From NCBI GenBank assembly GCA_017622875.1, contig JAGAQG010000047.1:1-64000 (forward strand): a stretch of DNA of 64,000 nucleotides. Reading direction: 5' to 3'. This stretch comes from Lachnospiraceae bacterium. GTDB lineage: Bacteria > Bacillota > Clostridia > Lachnospirales > Lachnospiraceae. This document shows positions 57,293 through 64,000 of this stretch, in pieces. The notes beneath the pieces are model-generated. The model was not told the origin of the DNA, did no database searches, and saw only the letters and a program-made list of their open reading frames with translations. Both the position numbers and the translations under genes were made by a program. Position 1 is the first letter of the stretch, and each line of letters begins with the position of its first letter.

Positions 57293-57320
57293 GAAAAAAC
57301 ATTGAAATAACAATACAGTG

Positions 57321-57347
57321 AAGGCTGTGCCAAAGCGGCATGGCCTT
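57321..57347 (+). other. dnaK-dnaJ intergenic hairpin without T run
   Basis: AAGGC-tg-TGCC...GGCA-tg-GCCTT makes a two-part stem with an internal TG/TG bulge. No T run follows. It may be a processing or stability element that lowers dnaJ relative to dnaK; this is inferred. Confidence 0.5.
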
Positions 57348-57369
57348 GCTGTGTGAAAGGTAGATAGTT

Positions 57370-58545
57370 ATGGCAGAAACCAAACGTGATTATTACGAGG
57401 TCCTTGGCGTAGCCAAAGGGGCCAGTGATTCTGAAATTAAAAGTGCCTATAGAAAACTTGCGAAAAAATATCATCCAGACATGAATCCGGGAGATGCAGA
57501 AGCTGAAAAGAAATTTAAGGAAGCTTCCGAAGCGTATGCGATTCTTAGTGATGCGGAAAAAAGAAAACAGTATGATCAGTTTGGTCATGCAGCCTTTGAA
57601 AATGGCGGTGCCGGCGGCGGATATGGCGGTTTCGGCGGATTTGATTTCAACAGCGCAGATATGGGCGATATTTTTGGTGATATCTTTGGCGATTTATTCG
57701 GTGGCGGCGGAAGCAGAAGACGTTCTAACAACGGTCCGATGCAGGGTGCCAATGTAAGAGCCAGTGTACGTATCACATTTGAAGAAGCAGTATTTGGCTG
57801 TGAAAAAGAATTAGAATTAACATTAAAAGATACTTGTTCTTCCTGTAATGGAAGCGGCGCAAAAGCAGGTACTTCTCCAGAAACTTGTCCAAAATGCGGC
57901 GGCCGTGGTCAGGTAACTTATAATCAGCAGACAATGTTCGGCACTATGCAGAGCGTACGTACCTGTCCTGAGTGTAATGGAACAGGTAAGATCATTAAAG
58001 AAAAATGTCCGGATTGTTATGGAACTGGATTTATTTCCAATAAAAAGAAAATTCAGGTATCGATTCCGGCAGGTATTGACAATGGTCAGAGCATTCGTAT
58101 CAGAGAAAAGGGTGAACCGGGCATCAATGGCGGTCCAAGAGGCGATCTTCTCGTAGAAGTGATCGTATCCCGTCATGCAACTTTCCAGCGTCAGGATATG
58201 GATATTTATTCTAACGTACCAATCAGCTTTGCAGTAGCAGCTCTTGGCGGAACCATTCAGGTAGATACTGTGGATGGTAAAGTAGAATATGATGTAAAAG
58301 CCGGAACTCAGACCGGTACAAGAGTGCGTTTGAGAGGAAAAGGTGTACCATCCTTGAGAAATAAATCTGTACGTGGTGACCATTACATTACATTAAATGT
58401 TCAGGTACCGACTTCCCTTAGCAGTGAAGCAAAAGAAGCTCTTCGTAATTTTGATGAAGTCAGCGGAAACAGCCTGAAAAATGAGAATGTAAAGCCAAAG
58501 AAAAAAGGTTTTATGAATAAAATTAAAGAGACATTTGAAGATTAA
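57370..58545 (+). CDS. dnaJ: Chaperone protein DnaJ (Hsp40)
   Basis: 391 aa. The J domain has the HPD motif in YHPDMNPGD (near 36-38). A Gly/Phe-rich stretch follows, then four zinc repeats: [24 protein letters not shown] and CPDCYGTG. The C-terminal substrate domains complete a class A Hsp40. It stimulates DnaK. Last gene of the operon, with a terminator 10 bp after the stop. Confidence 0.98.
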   Translation: MAETKRDYYEVLGVAKGASDSEIKSAYRKLAKKYHPDMNPGDAEAEKKFKEASEAYAILSDAEKRKQYDQFGHAAFENGGAGGGYGGFGGFDFNSADMGDIFGDIFGDLFGGGGSRRRSNNGPMQGANVRASVRITFEEAVFGCEKELELTLKDTCSSCNGSGAKAGTSPETCPKCGGRGQVTYNQQTMFGTMQSVRTCPECNGTGKIIKEKCPDCYGTGFISNKKKIQVSIPAGIDNGQSIRIREKGEPGINGGPRGDLLVEVIVSRHATFQRQDMDIYSNVPISFAVAALGGTIQVDTVDGKVEYDVKAGTQTGTRVRLRGKGVPSLRNKSVRGDHYITLNVQVPTSLSSEAKEALRNFDEVSGNSLKNENVKPKKKGFMNKIKETFED

Positions 58546-58554
58546 TTTTAAAAG

Positions 58555-58585
58555 AAGCTGGGACGTAAAAATCCCGGCTTTTTTG
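58555..58585 (+). terminator. Terminator of the hrcA-dnaJ operon
   Basis: Stem AAGCTGGGA / TCCCGGCTT (one G-U) with an 8-nt loop, then TTTTG. Confidence 0.85.
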
Positions 58586-58723
58586 TCTGAAAATGGAAAT
58601 TTCAGCTACGGGGAAATTTTTAAGAATCTTAGCATTGTATTGCGAAAAAAACACAAATTGCCCAAAAAACTTGGAATGTTCGATAGACAGTTTGTTCAAG
58701 GTGTGGTAATATTACTGTATATC

Positions 58724-58766
58724 AAAACGGGAAGTGGGACACTTCGCGTGTCTTTCTTGCGTTTTT
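58724..58766 (+). promoter_or_regulatory. Terminator-like leader hairpin upstream of nifJ
   Basis: An imperfect long stem: AAAACG...AAG...GACAC, loop TTCGC, GTGTC...CTT...CGTTTT, followed by T then AAAC. It ends 44 bp before the nifJ start, in a 265-bp gap after dnaJ. A weak promoter (TTGTTC 58692, TGTATA 58716) precedes it. Attenuation control is possible; no known leader family was recognised. Confidence 0.45.
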
Positions 58767-58810
58767 AAACAGAATCTAATTTTATGATTCATATAAGGAG
58801 GAACAAACCA

Positions 58811-61800
58811 ATGGCTAGAAAAATGAAAACCATGGATGGTAATCATGCAGCAGCGCACGTGTCTTATGCATATTCAGACGTTGCAGCAATCTATCCAATC
58901 ACTCCATCATCTGTAATGGCTGAAGCTACAGACGAATGGGCTACTCAGGGAAGAGAAAACATCTTCGGACAGACTGTACAGGTTACAGAAATGCAGTCTG
59001 AAGCTGGTGCAGCAGGTGCTGTACACGGTTCCCTTGCAGCAGGTGCTTTAACAACTACATTCACAGCATCTCAGGGTCTCTTACTTATGATCCCTAACCT
59101 TTACAAACTTGCTGGTGAAAGACTTCCAGGCGTAGTTAACGTATCTGCTCGTGCAATCGCAAGCCATGCATTATCAATCTTCGGAGATCATTCCGACGTT
59201 TATGCATGTCGTCAGACAGGTGTTGCTATGCTTTGTGAATCAAGTGTTCAGGAAGTTATGGACTTAACACCAGTTGCTCACTGTGCAGCTATTAAAGGCC
59301 GTCTTCCATTCATTAACTTCTTCGATGGTTTCAGAACATCTCATGAAATCCAGAAGATCGAAATGTGGGACTATGAAGACCTGAAAGATATGGTAGATAT
59401 GGATGCAATCGATGCATACAGAAAAGATGCATTAAATCCAAACCATCCAGTGGAAAGAGGTTCAGCTCAGAACGCAGATATCTTCTTCCAGGCAAGAGAA
59501 GCATGTAACCCATACTATGATGCTATGCCAGGCATCGTTCAGGAATACATGGACAAAGTAAATGCAAAACTTGGTACAGACTACAAACTCTTCAACTACT
59601 ACGGTGCAGCTGATGCTGAACACGTAATCGTTGCTATGGGTTCTGCTTGTGAAGCAATCGAAGAAACAGTAGATTACTTAATGGCAGCTGGAGAAAAAGT
59701 AGGTTTAGTAAAAGTTCGCCTTTACAGACCATTCTCTGCAGAAGCTTTAATAGGCGCTATTCCAGAAACAGTTAAACAGATTTCTGTATTAGACAGAACA
59801 AAAGAACCAGGTTCCATGGGTGAACCATTATGGTTAGACGTTGTTGCAGCATTAAAAGGCTCTAAATTCGATGCAGTTCCAGTATTCATGGGACGTTACG
59901 GTTTAGGTTCTAAAGATACTACACCAGCACAGATCGTTGCAGTATACAAAAACACAGAAAAGAAGAAATTCACAATCGGTATCGTGGATGACGTTACAAA
60001 CCTTTCTCTGGAAGTTGGTGCTCCAATCTCTGTTGCTCCAGAAAGCACAATCTCTTGTAAATTCTGGGGTCTTGGTGCTGACGGTACAGTAGGTGCTAAC
60101 AAGAACTCTATCAAGATCATCGGTGATAATACTGATATGTATGCTCAGGCTTACTTTGATTATGACTCCAAAAAATCCGGTGGTGTTACAATTTCCCACT
60201 TAAGATTTGGTAAAGACCCAATTAAGTCTACATACTTAATTTCAAAAGCTAACTTCGTTGCTTGCCACAACCCATCCTATGTACGTAAATACAACATGGT
60301 ACAGGATCTGAAAGATGGCGGTACATTCTTACTTAACTGCCCATGGGATATGGAAGGTATTGAACACCACTTACCAGGACAGGCGAAGAGATACATGGCT
60401 GAACATAACATTAAATTCTATGTTATCGACGGTATCAAGATTGGTAAAGAAATCGGATTAGGCGGACGTATCAACACAGTTCTCCAGTCTGCATTCTTCG
60501 AATTAGCAAACATCATCCCAGGCGAAGAAGCAAACAGCTTAATGAAAGCTGCTGCAAAAGCTTCTTACGGCAAGAAGGGTGATAAGATCGTTCAGATGAA
60601 CTACGACGCAATCGATGCTGGTGCAAAACAGATCGTTGAAATCCAGATTCCAGAAAGCTGGAAAGATTGCGAAGATGAATATTTAGGAAAATCTGTAGAA
60701 GGAAATTCCGCAGTTGTTGATTTCGTTAACAACATTCAGATTCCAGTTAATGCTCAGGAAGGTAACAAATTACCAGTATCTGCATTCAAAGATTATGTAG
60801 ATGGTACAACACCTTCAGGTGCAGCTGCATTTGAAAAACGTGGTATCGCAGTAGATATCCCAGTATGGAATCCAGAAAACTGTATCCAGTGTAACAGATG
60901 TGCTTACGTTTGTCCTCACGCAGTCATCCGTCCAGTTGCTCTTACAGAAGAAGAAGTAGCAGCAGCTCCAGAAGGAATGACAGTAGTACCTATGACAGGT
61001 ATGGCAGACAAGAAATTCGCTATCGTTGTATCAGCTCTTGACTGTACAGGATGTGGTTCTTGTGTAAATGTTTGTCCAGGCAAGAAGGGTGCAAAAGCGA
61101 TCGCTATGGAAAACATGGAAGCAAACGCTGGTCTCCAGAAATACTTCGATTATGCTGTAACATTACCAGAAAAAGAAGATGTTATCGCTAAATTCAAAGA
61201 AAACACTGTAAAAGGCTCTCAGTTCAAGACTCCATTACTCGAGTTCTCAGGAGCTTGTGCAGGATGTGGTGAAACACCATACGCTAAATTAATCACACAG
61301 TTATTCGGTGATAGAATGTACATTGCTAACGCAACAGGATGTTCTTCTATCTGGGCTAACTCTTCACCATCTACACCATACACAGTAAACGCTAAGGGAC
61401 AGGGTCCAGCATGGTCTAACTCCTTATTCGAAGATGCTGCTGAATTTGGTTATGGTATGAGCCTTGCACAGAAAGCTATCCGTGACGGATTAAAAGCTAA
61501 AGTTGAAGACTTAGTTGCTACAGCAGAAAAAGAAGACGTTAAAGCAGCTGCTCAGGAATGGTTAGATACATTCTCAGTTGGCGCTACAAACGGTGCTGCT
61601 ACAGATAAACTTGTTGCTGCATTAGAAGCTTGCGGATGTGAAAAAGCTCAGGCAATCTTAAAAGACAAAGATTACCTTGCTAAGAAATCCCAGTGGATCT
61701 TCGGTGGTGACGGATGGGCATACGACATCGGTTTCGGTGGTGTTGACCATGTATTAGCTTCCGGAAGAGATATCAACATCATGGTATTCGATACAGAAGT

Positions 61801-62344
61801 TTACTCTAACACAGGTGGACAGTCTTCTAAAGCTACTCCAGTTGGTGCAATCGCTCAGTTCGCAGCAGGTGGTAAAGAAGTTAAGAAGAAAGACCTTGCA
61901 AGCATCGCAATGAGCTATGGTTATGTATACGTTGCTCAGATCGCTATGGGTGCTGATTACAACCAGTGCGTTAAAGCAATCGCAGAAGCAGAAGCTTATC
62001 CAGGACCATCATTGATCATCGCTTACGCTCCATGTATCAACCACGGTATCAAAGTTGGTATGAGCAAAGCTCAGACAGAAGAAGCTAACGCAGTAGCTTG
62101 TGGTTACTGGCATTGCTTCAGATACAATCCAGCTCTTAAAGAAGCAGGACAGGATGCATTCATGTTAGATTCTAAAGAACCTACAGAAGATTACCAGGCA
62201 TTCCTTGATGGTGAAGTACGTTACAACGCTCTGAAACGTGCGAACCCAGACCGTGCTGCAGAACTCTTCGCTAAATCTGAAGAAGTAGCTAAGGCTAGAT
62301 ATGAATATCTGAACAGATTAAAAGTTTTACACGGAGCAGAATAA
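58811..62344 (+). CDS. nifJ: Pyruvate:ferredoxin (flavodoxin) oxidoreductase
   Basis: 1177 aa from ATG 58811, preceded by GGAGG; the frame is open from 58784. It converts pyruvate and CoA to acetyl-CoA, CO2 and reduced ferredoxin, the central anaerobic step. The N-terminal domain has YPITPSSVMAE. Two [4Fe-4S] clusters are shown by CIQCNRCAYVCP (Cys691 on) and CTGCGSCVNVCP (Cys745 on). The TPP domain has GCSSIWANSSPSTPY and GGDGWAYDIGFGG. Codon use is strongly biased as in highly expressed genes. Confidence 0.97.
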   Translation: MARKMKTMDGNHAAAHVSYAYSDVAAIYPITPSSVMAEATDEWATQGRENIFGQTVQVTEMQSEAGAAGAVHGSLAAGALTTTFTASQGLLLMIPNLYKLAGERLPGVVNVSARAIASHALSIFGDHSDVYACRQTGVAMLCESSVQEVMDLTPVAHCAAIKGRLPFINFFDGFRTSHEIQKIEMWDYEDLKDMVDMDAIDAYRKDALNPNHPVERGSAQNADIFFQAREACNPYYDAMPGIVQEYMDKVNAKLGTDYKLFNYYGAADAEHVIVAMGSACEAIEETVDYLMAAGEKVGLVKVRLYRPFSAEALIGAIPETVKQISVLDRTKEPGSMGEPLWLDVVAALKGSKFDAVPVFMGRYGLGSKDTTPAQIVAVYKNTEKKKFTIGIVDDVTNLSLEVGAPISVAPESTISCKFWGLGADGTVGANKNSIKIIGDNTDMYAQAYFDYDSKKSGGVTISHLRFGKDPIKSTYLISKANFVACHNPSYVRKYNMVQDLKDGGTFLLNCPWDMEGIEHHLPGQAKRYMAEHNIKFYVIDGIKIGKEIGLGGRINTVLQSAFFELANIIPGEEANSLMKAAAKASYGKKGDKIVQMNYDAIDAGAKQIVEIQIPESWKDCEDEYLGKSVEGNSAVVDFVNNIQIPVNAQEGNKLPVSAFKDYVDGTTPSGAAAFEKRGIAVDIPVWNPENCIQCNRCAYVCPHAVIRPVALTEEEVAAAPEGMTVVPMTGMADKKFAIVVSALDCTGCGSCVNVCPGKKGAKAIAMENMEANAGLQKYFDYAVTLPEKEDVIAKFKENTVKGSQFKTPLLEFSGACAGCGETPYAKLITQLFGDRMYIANATGCSSIWANSSPSTPYTVNAKGQGPAWSNSLFEDAAEFGYGMSLAQKAIRDGLKAKVEDLVATAEKEDVKAAAQEWLDTFSVGATNGAATDKLVAALEACGCEKAQAILKDKDYLAKKSQWIFGGDGWAYDIGFGGVDHVLASGRDINIMVFDTEVYSNTGGQSSKATPVGAIAQFAAGGKEVKKKDLASIAMSYGYVYVAQIAMGADYNQCVKAIAEAEAYPGPSLIIAYAPCINHGIKVGMSKAQTEEANAVACGYWHCFRYNPALKEAGQDAFMLDSKEPTEDYQAFLDGEVRYNALKRANPDRAAELFAKSEEVAKARYEYLNRLKVLHGAE

Positions 62345-62400
62345 TTGAGGATAAGTGATGTTCGCATCATCTTTTAGATAATTATTGAGTGAAGTGATGG

Positions 62401-62429
62401 GGGCACGCCGAAAAGGCGTGCCCTTTTTA
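62401..62429 (+). terminator. Terminator of nifJ
   Basis: Perfect 9-bp stem GGGCACGCC / GGCGTGCCC with a GAAAA loop and TTTTT. A smaller GATG-ttcg-CATC hairpin lies at 62358-62369. Confidence 0.93.
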
Positions 62430-62451
62430 TGTTCTGATAGAGGCTAAGTGG

Positions 62452-62492
62452 GAAAATAAAAATACCTGAGAGTGTTTGTTCTCTCAGGTATT
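62452..62492 (-). terminator. Terminator of the small helical protein gene
   Basis: On the minus strand, perfect 12-bp stem AATACCTGAGAG / CTCTCAGGTATT with an 8-nt loop, followed by TTTTATTTT. Confidence 0.93.
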
Positions 62493-62497
62493 GAAAA

Positions 62498-62722
62498 TTA
62501 TTTTTTTAAATATTTTTTGAGATATTTCTCAGCAACATCTTTTGCGATGTCAAATTTATCTACTAATTTTGCAACAGTTTCGTTTTCTGTTAAGCCCATT
62601 TCTTTGCATTTTTTAACAAGCTCTTCGATTGCTTCTTCTGTTACGTTTTCTTTGACGAAGTCTAAGCCTTTGCCCAGTAAATCTTTTGCTTCATCACTCT
62701 TTAATAAATCAGCTAATCCCAT
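62498..62722 (-). CDS. Small helical protein of unknown function
   Basis: 74 aa, Lys/Glu/Asp-rich and predicted helical (MGLADLLKSDEAKDLLGKG at the N terminus, KKYLKK at the end). No Cys or membrane segment. GGGAGG lies 8 nt before ATG and a strong terminator follows, so it is a genuine single gene. No family is recognised with certainty. Confidence 0.75.
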   Translation of the reverse strand: MGLADLLKSDEAKDLLGKGLDFVKENVTEEAIEELVKKCKEMGLTENETVAKLVDKFDIAKDVAEKYLKKYLKK

Positions 62723-62823
62723 GTTGTATCCTCCCTGTAATTCTCATAAATCTTTCTAAATATAACAAATAATGGGGATGGATACAAGGATTTTCAATAA
62801 TTGTTCACGATTCCGGAATATTT

Positions 62824-63030
62824 CTAAATTGTAATTTCAATTTGATTTCCTTCAATGCCGACAACACAGCTTTCATAGTAACCATCACCGGTAGTACGAG
62901 GTCCGCTGACAACTTCATAACCATCTGTTTGCAGTTGCGCGGTAAGAGAATCTACCCTTTCCTTACTGCCAACACTAAATGCAATGTGGATATATCCAGT
63001 GCGTGCAAGGTCCTTTGAAATATCAGACAT
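62824..63030 (-). CDS. Half-length VOC (glyoxalase-like) protein
   Basis: 68 aa matching only the C-terminal half of VOC/glyoxalase proteins ([18 protein letters not shown], then [15 protein letters not shown]). Full members have about 125 residues, so the first beta-alpha-beta module is missing. AAGGAG stands about 8 nt before ATG, so it may still be translated. It could be a decayed remnant of a longer gene, or a single-module protein that dimerises. No upstream coding remnant was recognised before 63031. Confidence 0.65.
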   Translation of the reverse strand: MSDISKDLARTGYIHIAFSVGSKERVDSLTAQLQTDGYEVVSGPRTTGDGYYESCVVGIEGNQIEITI

Positions 63031-63216
63031 GGCAGGTTCTCCTTAGTGTTTAGATTGGTTCTATTATATCTGATAGAAAACGCAAAATATAGCAGGAAAA
63101 CACCAGATTTCTATGACAAAACTGCCAGGTTTTGGCTGTGTAAAAAGTTTTTGACATGATTATTTCCTTCTATTTATAATGTTATCAAGAATGAAATGAA
63201 TTTCAAGGAGAACTCT

Positions 63217-64000
63217 ATGCCTAATATTATAGAAATTACTGATTTTAACGCAACGGAATTGGATATTTATGCCCGCCTGAATGAAAATCAGTTACTGAAT
63301 CGTGCGGAACCTTCCAAAGGTCTGTTCATTGCAGAAAGCCCGAAAGTCGTAGAACGTGCCATGAATGCAGGATATGAACCGGTATCTATGCTGGTAGAGA
63401 AAAAGCACATTGAAGGGGAAGCGAAAGATATAATTGCAAGATGCGGAGATATTCCAATCTATACTGCAGAGTTTGATGTACTTAAACAATTGACAGGATT
63501 TGCATTGACCAGAGGCGTCCTTTGTGCCATGCGGCGTCGGCCGCTGCCAGGTGTGAAAGAGGTTTGTAAAGATGCCAGACGGATTGCAATTTTAGAAAAT
63601 GTGATGAATCCGACCAATGTAGGTGCAATTTTCCGTTCCGCAGCCGCCTTAAATATTGATGCGATACTTTTAACACCGGCATGCAGCAATCCATTATATC
63701 GTCGTTCGGCCAGAGTGAGTATGGGAACGGTATTTCAGATTCCATGGACATACTTTTCAGGAGAAGAGTCCGGATGGCCCCATCCGGGAATTGACGTGTT
63801 GAAAGGTCTGGGATTTAAGACTGCTGCGATGGCATTATGTGATGATACGGTAAGTATTGATGACCCGAAGCTTATGAAGGAAGAAAAGCTGGCAATTATT
63901 TTGGGAACTGAAGGCGATGGACTTGCAGCAGCCACCATTGCAGATTGCGATTATACAGTGAAAATCCCAATGTCTCATGGAGTAGATTCCTTAAATGTAG
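63217..64000 (+). CDS. SpoU/TrmH-family RNA 2'-O-methyltransferase (cut by window end)
   Basis: Open from ATG 63217 (site CAAGGAG) to the last base; at least 261 codons. An N-terminal substrate-binding region is followed by the three SpoU motifs: NPTNVGAIFRSAAAL (motif 1), IILGTEGDGL (motif 2) and IPMSHGVDSLNV (motif 3). The knotted fold binds SAM and methylates a ribose in rRNA or tRNA. The target cannot be named. Only a few residues should be missing beyond the edge. Confidence 0.9.
   Translation, partial: MPNIIEITDFNATELDIYARLNENQLLNRAEPSKGLFIAESPKVVERAMNAGYEPVSMLVEKKHIEGEAKDIIARCGDIPIYTAEFDVLKQLTGFALTRGVLCAMRRRPLPGVKEVCKDARRIAILENVMNPTNVGAIFRSAAALNIDAILLTPACSNPLYRRSARVSMGTVFQIPWTYFSGEESGWPHPGIDVLKGLGFKTAAMALCDDTVSIDDPKLMKEEKLAIILGTEGDGLAAATIADCDYTVKIPMSHGVDSLNV

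Overview
The window looks like a chromosomal segment of a spore-forming anaerobic Firmicute, most likely a member of the Lachnospiraceae. The reasons are the AT-leaning, strongly Shine-Dalgarno-driven genes, the clostridial one-chain PurL, the sporulation genes gpr and spoIIP, a single-polypeptide pyruvate:ferredoxin oxidoreductase, and CIRCE/HrcA heat-shock control. This is inferred from gene content; the genus cannot be fixed from the sequence alone. Almost all of it is ordinary core genome. No phage, complete insertion sequence or CRISPR array is seen.

Layout. 61-135: 23-bp tandem repeats. 192-4686: a three-gene DNA-metabolism cassette (radical SAM protein with a helix-hairpin-helix, its partner protein, and a Cas4-like nuclease fused to an XPD/DinG-type Fe-S helicase). 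4683-9519: a LysR regulator divergent from purL. 9596-9910: a DUF1540 protein. 10065-11426: infC-rpmI-rplT behind an L20-type leader, with IF3 starting at AUU. 11571-13599: two CobW-type GTPases, one His-rich and one fused to a YcgQ-like domain. 13745-18094: a glycerol-3-phosphate dehydrogenase-like operon with its DeoR regulator, bracketed by two identical inverted tRNA-Leu(AAG) genes, with a tRNA-Leu(CAG) beside one of them. 18171-26408: a polytopic membrane protein, htpG behind a CIRCE site, DUF5721, DegV, a small membrane protein, an MFS carrier and a phosphodiesterase. 26463-29284: a BlaI repressor and an M56 sensor interrupted by one in-frame TGA. 29337-37106: divergent argG and argC-GNAT-argJ-argB-argD plus a membrane-anchored solute-binding protein. 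37142-43858: ComEA-like protein, two-component system, GerMN lipoprotein, comEC, holA. 43920-46388: rpsT, gpr, spoIIP. 46538-58545: the conserved lepA-hemW-hrcA-grpE-dnaK-dnaJ neighbourhood, interrupted by a VanY-type peptidase and a MoxR-VWA-small-protein cassette. 58811-62344: nifJ. 62498 to the end: a small helical protein, a half-length VOC protein and the start of a SpoU-type rRNA methyltransferase.

How parts connect. HrcA encoded here very probably represses both its own operon (CIRCE at 53640) and htpG 33 kb away (CIRCE at 20108). ArgR-like boxes between argG and argC would co-regulate the two arginine units. A DeoR protein faces the glp-like operon across a pair of inverted 12-mer sites that are plausible operators. 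IF3/L35/L20 are controlled by a terminator/antiterminator leader.

The observations most worth checking are the A34-anticodon tRNA-Leu pair, the DNA-repair-like cassette, the MoxR-VWA cassette with its altered P-loop, the CobW-YcgQ fusion, the nonsense codon in the BlaR-like sensor, and the CIRCE-controlled Hsp90 with a charged linker. Nothing here is proven to be a new system; the two cassettes are the best candidates.
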